This document shows, piece after piece, positions 1 to 7,877 of a DNA stretch of 64,000 nucleotides. Below the pieces are notes generated by a model. The model saw only the letters and a list, made by a program, of their open reading frames with translations, was not told the origin of the DNA and did no database searches. A program made the translations under genes and the position numbers. Numbering within the stretch: the first letter of the stretch is position 1; every line of letters begins with the position of its first letter. The DNA comes from an uncultured Cellvibrionales bacterium (GTDB lineage: Bacteria > Pseudomonadota > Gammaproteobacteria > Pseudomonadales > Cellvibrionaceae): NCBI GenBank assembly GCA_913050115.1, contig CAJWZU010000003.1:1-64000 (forward strand). Reading direction: 5' to 3'.

Positions 1-805
1 CTCGCACAAAAACAAAGCTCCGGTATTTGGCGCGTGCTTTGGGCGTTATACGTGCAAGTCACCTACGAAAAGTAGACGCTTTGCATAACTTTGACTGTCC
101 GTTATTGGCACTCAAGGGCCGTTGACGTTGTCATAATATTGCTAAAAGCCTTTCTCAATAGCTGCCGAAACCTTCATGGGAAATAAAAAAAGGAAGGATT
201 AGTCTTGCCTGTTACCTTTTTACATTGATTGTCTATAACGTCAGGGAAGAGGCCAAAGCTACTCTCGTCAAACACGGTACGCCACTAGTTGGTAGCAGAA
301 ATAATGAATGCGCTATCTACGCCAGTGGATTGCGCTCTGCCTAAAAGGTACTGCGCGCAGCGAGGGACGACTGCATTGATGTAGGAGGTAGAGCTACGTA
401 GGAGCGGTTGTCGAGCCTATTACTTTGTGACCATCTACCGGCTCAGTGACATTCGTGTCATCGCCGCACGCTGCTGTTCCTAAATATAAGCACAGCTCCG
501 ATTACGTCAGAGCCGACCGCCGTGGCTGCTCACGAGCTTTCTGTCCTTCCCTGCATTAGTGCTCCTGTACGTCGATAGTGGGAATGCAGATTTTGCATGA
601 AGCAAAAACCTATGAATAAGTCTATTGCCCTAAGTCCTAACTCTTACCTCTTACCTCTGATATTGCCCGCTTAGACTAAGCACTCTCAGTCAGGCATAAT
701 GCGCCACCAGTTTCAGACCCTCAAGGGACTCTGTCTCTGCAACAATCAAATAAGCCGCCGATTTAGGCATCAATTTAACCCCATTGAACGGTTAAGGCAT
801 TTAAT
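1..805. other. Gene-poor stretch upstream of the selenium operon
   Basis: No open reading frame of useful length and no recognisable tRNA, rRNA or terminator was seen on either strand. Base composition is mixed and stop codons are frequent in all frames. It may be the decayed end of a neighbouring locus outside the window. The right-hand end presumably holds the promoter of the operon starting at 806, but I could not pick convincing -35 and -10 boxes. Confidence 0.4.
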
Positions 806-1693
806 ATGATCAAGCTCTTCGCGGGCGTTTGCGCGCTACTGCTCTCTCTTTCACTTTCTTTTTCATTCTCGGCTGTTGCCGCAGATGATGTAAAAACCTT
901 TACCTTTACCGCTATTCCCGACCAAGATGAAACCCAGTTAAAGCTGCGCTTCGATCAAGTGGCGGATTACTTGTCGAAAGAACTGGGCGTTGATGTCAAC
1001 TACGTGCCAGTGAAAAGCTACAGCGCAGCCGTCGCTGCGTTTCGCAACAACCAAGTACAGTTGGCTTGGTTTGGCGGGCTGTCGGGCGTGCAAGCGCGCC
1101 GCCTAGTACCGGGCAGCCAAGCTATTGCTCAGGGTTTTGAGGATCCGTCGTTCAAGAGTTATATCATCGCCAACAGCAATACCGGTCTAAAGGCGGCCGA
1201 TGCACTGCCAGCGGCAGTCTCAGATAAAACCTTTACCTTTGGCTCGAAGGGTTCCACTTCTGGTCGCTTAATGCCGGAGTTTTTCCTGCGTGAGCACTAC
1301 GCTAAATTGCCAGCAGATACCTTTAAGCGAGTTGGCTTTTCTGGGGATCACAGTCGTACCATCGCTCTGGTGCAGTCTGGAGCCTACGATCTTGGCGCCG
1401 TGAACTACAAAGTGTGGGAACGCGCGCTGGCTGAGGGCAAGGTTGACCCAACTAAAGTGGCGGTAATTTGGACCACGCCGGGTTACTCGGATTATCAGTG
1501 GACTCTGCGCGCTGACCTGGATGCTGGCTTTGGTGAAGGCTTTTCTGCCAACGTGCAGCAGGCTTTGCTGGGTATGAAGGACGAAAAGTTGCTGCAAGCA
1601 TTCCCGCGTGCCAGTTTTATTCCCGCCACTAATGCCGATTACGACACTATTGAGATGGTGGGTGAGTCCATCGGTTTATTGGACGCTAAGTAG
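806..1693 (+). CDS. PhnD-type periplasmic binding protein, probable selenium-oxyanion ABC transporter
   Basis: A 295-residue secreted binding protein of the phosphate/phosphite/phosphonate (PhnD-like) class. The N-terminus is a classical signal peptide: positive residue, long Leu/Ser/Phe core and a cleavage site near residues 25-26. The mature part has the PhnD-family layout, with an early FTAIPDQDE segment, a WFGG motif near residue 90 and a GSKGSTSG segment that would line an oxyanion pocket. It is followed by its ATPase and permease and then by a selD fusion. A PhnD-related family described as putative selenate-binding proteins is known to sit beside selD, so selenium is the best substrate guess. 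Phosphonate or phosphite remain alternatives, but no phosphonate-breakdown gene is nearby. Confidence 0.8.
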   Translation: MIKLFAGVCALLLSLSLSFSFSAVAADDVKTFTFTAIPDQDETQLKLRFDQVADYLSKELGVDVNYVPVKSYSAAVAAFRNNQVQLAWFGGLSGVQARRLVPGSQAIAQGFEDPSFKSYIIANSNTGLKAADALPAAVSDKTFTFGSKGSTSGRLMPEFFLREHYAKLPADTFKRVGFSGDHSRTIALVQSGAYDLGAVNYKVWERALAEGKVDPTKVAVIWTTPGYSDYQWTLRADLDAGFGEGFSANVQQALLGMKDEKLLQAFPRASFIPATNADYDTIEMVGESIGLLDAK

Positions 1694-1723
1694 CGTCTAG
1701 ATTCTTAGGCGCGCGAGCTCACT

Positions 1724-2434
1724 ATGTTTTCAGTGTCAGATTTATCTCTGTCCTACTCGGATGCCAAGTCTGGCTCTAAACGTGATCGTGCGCGCGGGCC
1801 CGTCTTTAGCGGGCTCAATTTAGAAATTGCCGCGGGCGAGACAGTCGCGCTGATCGGTGAAAGTGGTGTCGGTAAAACGACATTGCTTTCTCATTTGCGT
1901 TCGCTAAAGCCCAAGCAAGTGGCTTGGTGCCCACAAGACCCAGGTTTGGTTCCTGCGCTCTCCGGTTTTCACAATATCTACGCCGGCACCCTTGACCAGC
2001 ACAGTTTTTTCTACAGCTTGCGCCAGCTTATTAAGCCGAGTTCGCTCGAATGGCAAAAGGTGGCTGCTGTGGCCGAGCCGCTGGGAATAGCTGATCAATT
2101 GTCACGATCACTTGATCAGCTATCGGGTGGCCAGCAGCAGCGGGTAAATATTGCCCGTGCACTGATTCAGAAAAAGTCGATTTTTCTAGCGGATGAGCCG
2201 GTATCGGCGCTGGATGAATTCCAGCGGCCACAGGTGTTAAAACATATTGCCGCGCACGCCCAGACGTGTGTATTTGTGTTGCACGATCTCGATTTGGCAC
2301 TAGAGTGCTGCGATCGAATTATCGGTTTGGGCGACAGTGGTGTGGTGGTGGATAGTGCCGCTTGTGATATTGATGCCCAGCACTTGGCGCAGTTGTTTCG
2401 GCATCATCAATCGCACGCTGTAAATTCACAGTGA
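1724..2434 (+). CDS. ABC transporter ATP-binding protein (PhnC-like, selenium operon)
   Basis: A 236-residue cytoplasmic ATPase that powers import by the neighbouring permease. Visible motifs are Walker A GESGVGKTT at residues 45-53, the signature LSGGQ at 133-137, Walker B FLADEP at 154-159 and a switch histidine in VLHDLD. The protein is shorter than most PhnC proteins between Walker A and the signature, and its Q-loop is WCPQDPG. It lies 30 bp after the binding protein and 7 bp before the permease, so it is almost certainly co-transcribed. Substrate is inferred from the operon, not from this protein. Confidence 0.85.
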   Translation: MFSVSDLSLSYSDAKSGSKRDRARGPVFSGLNLEIAAGETVALIGESGVGKTTLLSHLRSLKPKQVAWCPQDPGLVPALSGFHNIYAGTLDQHSFFYSLRQLIKPSSLEWQKVAAVAEPLGIADQLSRSLDQLSGGQQQRVNIARALIQKKSIFLADEPVSALDEFQRPQVLKHIAAHAQTCVFVLHDLDLALECCDRIIGLGDSGVVVDSAACDIDAQHLAQLFRHHQSHAVNSQ

Positions 2435-2441
2435 TGGCGCG

Positions 2442-3968
2442 GTGAGTTTACCTAAGCTCGATCAAGTCCCTGTATTTTCTACCACCGCCAAACGCCAGTG
2501 GCAGAGTTTTGCTCTGCTGGCATTAACGGCGCTGCTGTGCCTGCCGTGGCTGGATATAGAACTGGCCAATACGGAACCCGGTCTTGAGTTGCGGGCGATG
2601 TTGGCGGGGCTACTGGCCGCGGAGTTTTTGATAGACGGATTATGGTCGGCGCTAGCGCATACCGTGGCGTTTGCGCTGCAGGCGGTGACGATTGCTGCAC
2701 TGCTGGGGTTTGTGTTGGCGCACTGTTATCGCCTGCCCGGAGTGGCGCCATTATTGGCGCTGCTGCGTTCGGTACACGAGTTGTTTTGGGCACTGATTAT
2801 ATTGCAGATCTGTGGCTTGTCGGCTTTGACTGGATTGTTGGCCTTGGCGATTCCCTACAGTGCCACCTTTGCGCGCGTGTATGCCGAAATATTTGAAGAG
2901 ACTTCTACCACTGCCTATGACTCACTATCGGGTTCTCATTTAAGCCGCTTTATATTCAGTACCTTGGTGCAGGCTTGGCCGCACTTGTGCAGTTATTTTC
3001 GCTACCGTTTAGAGTGTGCGCTGCGAGCCAGTGTCGTGCTGGGCTTTGTCGGGTTACCGACGCTGGGTTTTTTATTAGAAAGCTATGTGAAAATGGGGCA
3101 ATACCCCGAAGTTATGGCCATATTGATGATGATTGTTGCGCTGGTGCTGACGATCAAGTGGTGGGCTAAGCCGATTTTATTCTGGCCGCTGTTACTCTTG
3201 TCATTTATTTACTTGCCACCGGTGCCCGCGATAGATTTTCAAATGTCCCTGTTGCTGCAATTAATGCAAGATACCGTTCCGGCTTCAATCGCGGCCGGCC
3301 GCTGGGATCAGTTTGGCGATTGGCTGTTGATGATGTGGCAGCAGCAAATTGCCCAGGGTTTGGCCTACACACTGGTATTGAGTCAGCTGGCGCTGCTCTT
3401 GTCGATGTTAATCGCGCTGGCGGCTTTCCCGCTGATTAGTCGCGCCTTTATGCGCTCCGGTCCGCTGCGAATACCGGGGCACTTTATTTTAGTGGTGCTG
3501 CGCTCTCTGCCCGAAATGCTGTTGGCGTTTTTAGGCTTAATCTTTTTTGGTCCGTCGCTGCTGCCGGGCATATTGGCCATTGGTTTACACAATGGCGCTA
3601 TTCTCGCGCACTTATTGGGCCGTTACAGCAACGAAATTACTCTGCGTGTGGATGTGCAAGAGGGCGGGATGCGGGCATGGCCTGGGCGCTATTGTTATGA
3701 ATTTTTGCCGCGCATTTATGGCCAATTTCTCGCGTTTACTCTCTATCGCTGGGAAGTGATGCTGCGCGAGACTGCGATATTAGGCATGATTGGAATTCCT
3801 ACGCTCGGTTTTTATATCGACTCTGCTTTCGAAGAGTTCCGCTTTGATCGCGCCATGTTATTGATTGTGGTGTCGGCGCTGTTGAATATAATTGCAGAGT
3901 ACTTAGCACGTAGGTTGAGGCGGGGGCTGCGGCAAAATACGTCGACCCGCTTAGTCACTTGCTGTTAG
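2442..3968 (+). CDS. Duplicated PhnE-type ABC permease (two permease domains in one chain)
   Basis: A 508-residue inner-membrane permease starting at GTG. Two permease units are joined head to tail. The cytoplasmic coupling-loop signature occurs twice, once at about residues 194-210 (LRASVVLGFVGLPTLGF) and again at 441-457 (LRETAILGMIGIPTLGF). Most PhnE proteins are half this length and form homodimers, so this chain can supply both halves of the channel alone. It begins 7 bp after the ATPase stop and ends 23 bp before selD. The final residues (QNTSTRLVTCC) carry a Cys pair of unknown meaning. Selenium specificity is inferred from context only. Confidence 0.85.
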   Translation: MSLPKLDQVPVFSTTAKRQWQSFALLALTALLCLPWLDIELANTEPGLELRAMLAGLLAAEFLIDGLWSALAHTVAFALQAVTIAALLGFVLAHCYRLPGVAPLLALLRSVHELFWALIILQICGLSALTGLLALAIPYSATFARVYAEIFEETSTTAYDSLSGSHLSRFIFSTLVQAWPHLCSYFRYRLECALRASVVLGFVGLPTLGFLLESYVKMGQYPEVMAILMMIVALVLTIKWWAKPILFWPLLLLSFIYLPPVPAIDFQMSLLLQLMQDTVPASIAAGRWDQFGDWLLMMWQQQIAQGLAYTLVLSQLALLLSMLIALAAFPLISRAFMRSGPLRIPGHFILVVLRSLPEMLLAFLGLIFFGPSLLPGILAIGLHNGAILAHLLGRYSNEITLRVDVQEGGMRAWPGRYCYEFLPRIYGQFLAFTLYRWEVMLRETAILGMIGIPTLGFYIDSAFEEFRFDRAMLLIVVSALLNIIAEYLARRLRRGLRQNTSTRLVTCC

Positions 3969-3991
3969 GGCACCTCTTAGAGCGTACATAA

Positions 3992-6211
3992 ATGCAAAAT
4001 GCTAACTTCAAACAACTTGTTCTAGTGGGTGGTGGCCACGCCCATGCGCTGTTGATAAAAATGTGGGGTATGAATCCACTCCCTGGGGTGCAGCTTATTT
4101 TAGTCAGTCCCAGTTGGCGCACGCCTTATTCTGGCATGTTGCCGGGGCTATTGGCGGGTCACTATTCAGTGGACGATATACATATTGATCTGCGCAAACT
4201 GTGTTGTTGGGCCGGGGTTAGATTTATTCAGAGCCGAGTGGATTCGATCAATCCGGTTGCGAAAACAGTGTCCTTAATCGATCGCGATGTTGTTAACTAT
4301 GATTTGCTCTCCCTTGATATAGGTTCGACTCCAGATTTGTCGGTGCCGGGTGTGGCTGAGTTTGCCCAAGCGGTAAAACCGATTAGTCTGTTTTATCCGC
4401 GCTTTCAAGCTCTGTTACAACGCTGCCGAGATTCCCATCAACCCTTGGCTATATCAGTAGTGGGTGGCGGTGCTGGCGGTGTTGAGGTGGTGTTAGCCCT
4501 AGCCCAACGCTTGCGTGCAGAATCTCTGTCAGGGGCGATTACTTTACTGTTGCGCAACAGCAAATTATTAGCGGGTTACACCGATGCCGTGAGTCGAATG
4601 GTGAAAACCCAGTTGGCTACTGCGGGTGTTCAGTTATTAGAAAATTTTGATGTTGCGCAGGTGACCTCAGGCTCTATGACTTCTACCACAGGTCAGCAGT
4701 GTGAGTTTGACGAGGTGTTTTTCTGCACCCAGGCGATAGCGGCCAACTGGTTATTCGATGCCGGCTTGGCTTGCGATGAACGCGGTTTTGTTAAAGTGCG
4801 GCGCAGTTTACAGTCGCTTTCCCATACCGATATTTTTGCCGTCGGTGATATTGCCGCGATGGTCGATACGCCCAGAAGCAAGGCGGGTGTGTACGCGGTG
4901 CGTCAGGCGCCAGTGTTGCTAGCGAACTTAAAGCGAGCGCTGTTACAGCAGCCGTTAAAACCTTTTAAACCGCAACAAAATTTTCTTAGCTTACTGTCCC
5001 TTGGCGGTAAAAAAGCTCTGGCCAATCGCGGTAATTTGTCATTAAGCCATCAATCGTGTCAGAGCATGCTGTGGCGCTGGAAGGATAAGATAGATCGCAA
5101 ATTTATGGCGATGCTGTCAGACTTGCCGGTTGTAAAAATGGTCAACTCTGTGGCAGTTGATCGTCGTCTCATTCCCCTTGATGAGCGGGACCAAGAGATT
5201 AATCCCGAAATGCGCTGTGCCGGTTGTGGTGGCAAAGTGGGCACAGATATTTTACAACAGGTGTTAACTGAGGTGACTGGGCAGCGAGAATTTGAGCCGG
5301 AGGATGCGGCTACAGTGATGTTGGGATCTCGCACCCTAATTCAAAGTGTTGATCAAATTAAAGCGCCTATAGACGATCCTTACGTATTTGGTCGTATTGC
5401 CACGCTGCATGCTCTGAGCGATGCCTTCGCTATGAACGCTAACCCTACGAGTAGTCAATTATTATTGAATATGCCCTATGCCGGAGACATGCAGCAGGGG
5501 CGTGAAATGGCAGCGCTGATGCGCGGTGTACTGAAAGAGCTTCAGCGTCATGACTGTAAATTAATTGGTGGCCACACTGCCGAAGGCGCAGATTTGTCGG
5601 TGGGTTTGGTGGTCAACGCAGAGTATATGACGCACCAGGCGGCAACGGCTAAGGGTGGGTTTAGAGTTGGTGATCAGCTGGTGTTAACCAAGCCTTTGGG
5701 GACTGGGGTTATTCTGGCTGCCCATATGCGTAGTGCTGCGGTTCAAGCTCGGGGAGATTGGGTTAACGGCGCCATCGATAATATGTTGCAGAGCAATGCC
5801 CCCGCTGCGGCCGTTTTTAGTGAACTCGATGTGAGCGCCTGTACCGATGTTACCGGGTTTGGCCTAGTTGGCCATTTAAGTGAGATGCTGCGCGCCAGCG
5901 CAGTAACGGCTGATCTTTACCTGGCTGATATCCCCTTACTCGACGGCGCTCTGCAACTGTCGGAGGCGGGGGTGAAAAGTTCGCTCTATCAGCAAAATGC
6001 CAAAGCCTTAAAGGCACTGTCGATTGCGGCAGAGGTAGCTGCAGACCCGCGCTTTGCGTTGTTGTTCGATCCGCAAACGAGTGGCGGGCTATTAGTGGGG
6101 CTACCGCCTAATGAATTAATCGAGTTAGAAAAAAAGGCACTGCCATTTTGGCGGATCGGTGAGGTTGTTAGCGCGGTTGATGATGGCGGTTGGGATATGA
6201 ATATTCTCTAA
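3992..6211 (+). CDS. selD: NADH dehydrogenase-like oxidoreductase fused to selenide, water dikinase
   Basis: A 739-residue fusion. Residues 1 to about 390 are a pyridine-nucleotide-disulfide oxidoreductase: FAD-binding GGGHAH at 13-18, a second dinucleotide fold VVGGGAGG at 156-163 and the FAD-closing IFAVGDIA at 281-288. Residues about 405-739 are SelD, which makes selenophosphate from selenide and ATP for selenocysteine and 2-selenouridine tRNA. The catalytic pair is present as CGGK (Cys412, Lys415), so this is a Cys and not a Sec enzyme. Such fusions are known, and the oxidoreductase half is thought to help deliver reduced selenium. Being last in an ABC-importer operon supports a shared role in selenium acquisition. 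No selA or selB is visible in the window. Confidence 0.93.
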   Translation: MQNANFKQLVLVGGGHAHALLIKMWGMNPLPGVQLILVSPSWRTPYSGMLPGLLAGHYSVDDIHIDLRKLCCWAGVRFIQSRVDSINPVAKTVSLIDRDVVNYDLLSLDIGSTPDLSVPGVAEFAQAVKPISLFYPRFQALLQRCRDSHQPLAISVVGGGAGGVEVVLALAQRLRAESLSGAITLLLRNSKLLAGYTDAVSRMVKTQLATAGVQLLENFDVAQVTSGSMTSTTGQQCEFDEVFFCTQAIAANWLFDAGLACDERGFVKVRRSLQSLSHTDIFAVGDIAAMVDTPRSKAGVYAVRQAPVLLANLKRALLQQPLKPFKPQQNFLSLLSLGGKKALANRGNLSLSHQSCQSMLWRWKDKIDRKFMAMLSDLPVVKMVNSVAVDRRLIPLDERDQEINPEMRCAGCGGKVGTDILQQVLTEVTGQREFEPEDAATVMLGSRTLIQSVDQIKAPIDDPYVFGRIATLHALSDAFAMNANPTSSQLLLNMPYAGDMQQGREMAALMRGVLKELQRHDCKLIGGHTAEGADLSVGLVVNAEYMTHQAATAKGGFRVGDQLVLTKPLGTGVILAAHMRSAAVQARGDWVNGAIDNMLQSNAPAAAVFSELDVSACTDVTGFGLVGHLSEMLRASAVTADLYLADIPLLDGALQLSEAGVKSSLYQQNAKALKALSIAAEVAADPRFALLFDPQTSGGLLVGLPPNELIELEKKALPFWRIGEVVSAVDDGGWDMNIL

Positions 6212-6597
6212 AGGGTATATTTCAAAATATATGGTTTGGTTAGTGTGATAGGGCACCAATATAAATATATTTTGACCCTAGATAGGGCGTTAAAAAATAC
6301 TGCATGTTTTGGTCTTCACAGCACAGATATAAAATTAGATTATTTTAGCAGTGGCGGTTGTGATTATTACAATCAAGTCATTTGTATTTACTATTATTGG
6401 CCTTGGTTTTTTTTGATTAATAGCAACATAATATTATCGCTGTAAAAAAACTTACACTAGGTGGTTTTTTCGACAAACCGCATTGAGATAATGCAGAGAT
6501 AGTTACTCTTATAACGGTTACCCCACACACTAAATCTGATACTGCAAAAAAGTGGCGAGCGATTACTTTATCGAAGCTTCACAAAATAGTTTCTATA
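6212..6597. other. AT-rich non-coding stretch after selD
   Basis: This gap is markedly AT-rich. It carries only a 69-codon open frame with no ribosome-binding site and a Tyr/Ile-rich product of non-coding appearance. Nothing else is supported until the terminator hairpin that follows. Confidence 0.4.
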
Positions 6598-6640
6598 CCG
6601 CATAAAAAACCGAGCGCCAAACGCTCGGTTTTTTATGCGG
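6598..6640. terminator. Perfect 19-bp inverted repeat, bidirectional terminator
   Basis: Two 19-base arms (6598-6616 and 6622-6640) are perfectly complementary around a 5-base loop. The stem has a GC-rich core (CCGAGCG/CGCTCGG) flanked by a run of six A on one side and six T on the other, so it would terminate transcription in either direction. It lies just past the 3' end of the minus-strand doxX gene (6655) and downstream of the selD operon. Confidence 0.9.
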
Positions 6641-6654
6641 TGAGATTAACTTTT

Positions 6655-7278
6655 TCAGCTACTCTGGTTATATCGACGTTGCCGCCATATTTTTATATAG
6701 GAATCTATACTTACATAGCGGCCGCCGCCGAGCACAATTAGCGCCATCAGCATAATTAGGTAGGTAGTCGCGAACTCTATACCGTTATTGAGAATGACAA
6801 AATTACCCGAGGATGACAGCCAGTCGTAGTTGCCATGCTCGCGCAAAATATTGCGGCCTATCTCTCGTTTTTCTTGCGACTCCATCACCCGTTCATTGGC
6901 AAAGGGCGCCGAGGGATCAGAGATCGCCTGCCAGCCGTTATCCCAGTGCACGCTGCCTATGGCAACTAGCATGGTGAAAATTAGTGGGATACTAATCCAG
7001 CGCGTGGCCAAGCCCAGTGTTAGTAATATGGCGCCGCCGAGTTCGGCGGCGGTGGCCAAAAAAGTCATCAGCCACGGCAGTGGCAGTCCCAGACCCCAAT
7101 CAGAATTACCAAACCAAGCAACGGTGTCTTCAAAGCTGTTGAATTTATTTATGCCCGCCATCCAGAACACAGGAATAAGGTAGAGGCGTAAGGCAAGTGC
7201 TGGCAGGCCATCCAAGTGTTTGAGCTTTTGGGTTAAGCCAGAATAGAGTTTGCAGGCCAAAGATGTTGCTGTGCTCAT
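6655..7278 (-). CDS. DoxX-family inner-membrane protein
   Basis: A 207-residue membrane protein of the DoxX family, with four or so hydrophobic segments. The first follows a conserved ALRLYLIPVFWMAGINKF stretch and the second is Ala/Leu/Gly-rich near residues 70-105. Between the third and fourth is a charged loop with EKREIGRNILREHG. Members include subunits of quinone-linked oxidoreductases and HvfX-type proteins tied to copper-binding peptides. No such peptide gene is visible here. The gene is divergent from a CueR-type regulator, which makes a copper link worth considering but unproven. It ends in a strong terminator at 6598-6640. Confidence 0.8.
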   Translation of the reverse strand: MSTATSLACKLYSGLTQKLKHLDGLPALALRLYLIPVFWMAGINKFNSFEDTVAWFGNSDWGLGLPLPWLMTFLATAAELGGAILLTLGLATRWISIPLIFTMLVAIGSVHWDNGWQAISDPSAPFANERVMESQEKREIGRNILREHGNYDWLSSSGNFVILNNGIEFATTYLIMLMALIVLGGGRYVSIDSYIKIWRQRRYNQSS

Positions 7279-7389
7279 ATGTGTCTCGTTTAATTTTTAA
7301 GTTAATCAGTAGAGTGTTTATGCCGTTGATTGTTACGTAATTGACTGTATAAGAGATTAATTAGAGCTAATAATAGTTGTACGTTACTG

Positions 7390-7420
7390 TTGACTTGGCC
7401 TTAGGGTAAGGTTTTATAGT
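7390..7420 (+). promoter_or_regulatory. MerR-family promoter with 19-bp spacer and CueR-type operator
   Basis: A -35 box TTGACT (7390-7395) and a -10 box TATAGT (7415-7420) are separated by 19 bp, the overlong spacer typical of promoters activated by MerR-family regulators. The dyad CCTTA-GGG-TAAGG (7399-7411) is centred at 7405, exactly the middle of the spacer. The regulator gene begins 35 bp downstream, so it would control itself and the efflux permease behind it. Confidence 0.85.
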
Positions 7421-7454
7421 GACAGCATAAAGTCATTTAGCTGGGGTTCATATT

Positions 7455-7877
7455 GTGAATATTAGTCAGGCTGCCAAGGTGGTGGGCTTAACCGCCAAAG
7501 CGTTGCGCCATTACGAGAGTATTGGGCTGCTACAGCCGGCACAGCGGGCCCATAATGGCTATAGGGAATATGGCGAGCTTGAAATTACTCAACTGCGTTT
7601 TGTACAACGCGCCCGCAGCAATGGCTTTAGTTTGGATGAGTGTCGAGAATTGCTGGCGCATTTTCATGACCCCGAGCGTCAGAGCGCCCATGTAAAAATC
7701 TTGGTGATGCATAGGGTTGAGGCCGTGGATGAAGAGATCACCCGCTTGCAGGTGGAGCGGAAAAATCTGCTGGCCATGGCTCAGCTCTGTGCCGGTGACG
7801 AGAGCCCGCACTGTGCAATTATCGACACTTTGGCAGGGACTAATAAGGAAAATAAACCAGATGGAGACCGACTGTGA
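7455..7877 (+). CDS. cueR: CueR-type copper-responsive MerR regulator
   Basis: A 140-residue regulator starting at GTG. It has the MerR helix-turn-helix at residues 1-40 (ISQAAKVVGLTAKALRHYE), a long dimer helix and a C-terminal metal loop. The metal ligands Cys112 and Cys120 fall at the same numbering as in E. coli CueR, with seven residues between them. Ser77, which marks sensors of monovalent Cu/Ag/Au, is also present. It should sense cytosolic Cu(I) and activate its own promoter, which has the expected 19-bp spacer. Its stop overlaps the start of the following permease by 4 bp (GTGA), so the two are translationally coupled. The usual CueR partner copA is absent here. Confidence 0.88.
   Translation: MNISQAAKVVGLTAKALRHYESIGLLQPAQRAHNGYREYGELEITQLRFVQRARSNGFSLDECRELLAHFHDPERQSAHVKILVMHRVEAVDEEITRLQVERKNLLAMAQLCAGDESPHCAIIDTLAGTNKENKPDGDRL

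Noticed and set aside
1-805. Fragments of an insertion sequence or decayed gene
   Set aside because: I could not read any stretch as a recognisable protein in any frame, so no claim is made.
4580-5240. Possible selenocysteine codon in the SelD part
   Set aside because: The catalytic position is a plain Cys (CGGK) and the frame has no in-frame TGA.
6236-6445. 69-codon open frame after selD
   Set aside because: It is AT-rich, has no ribosome-binding site, shows no protein-like pattern and lies before the terminator. Probably chance.
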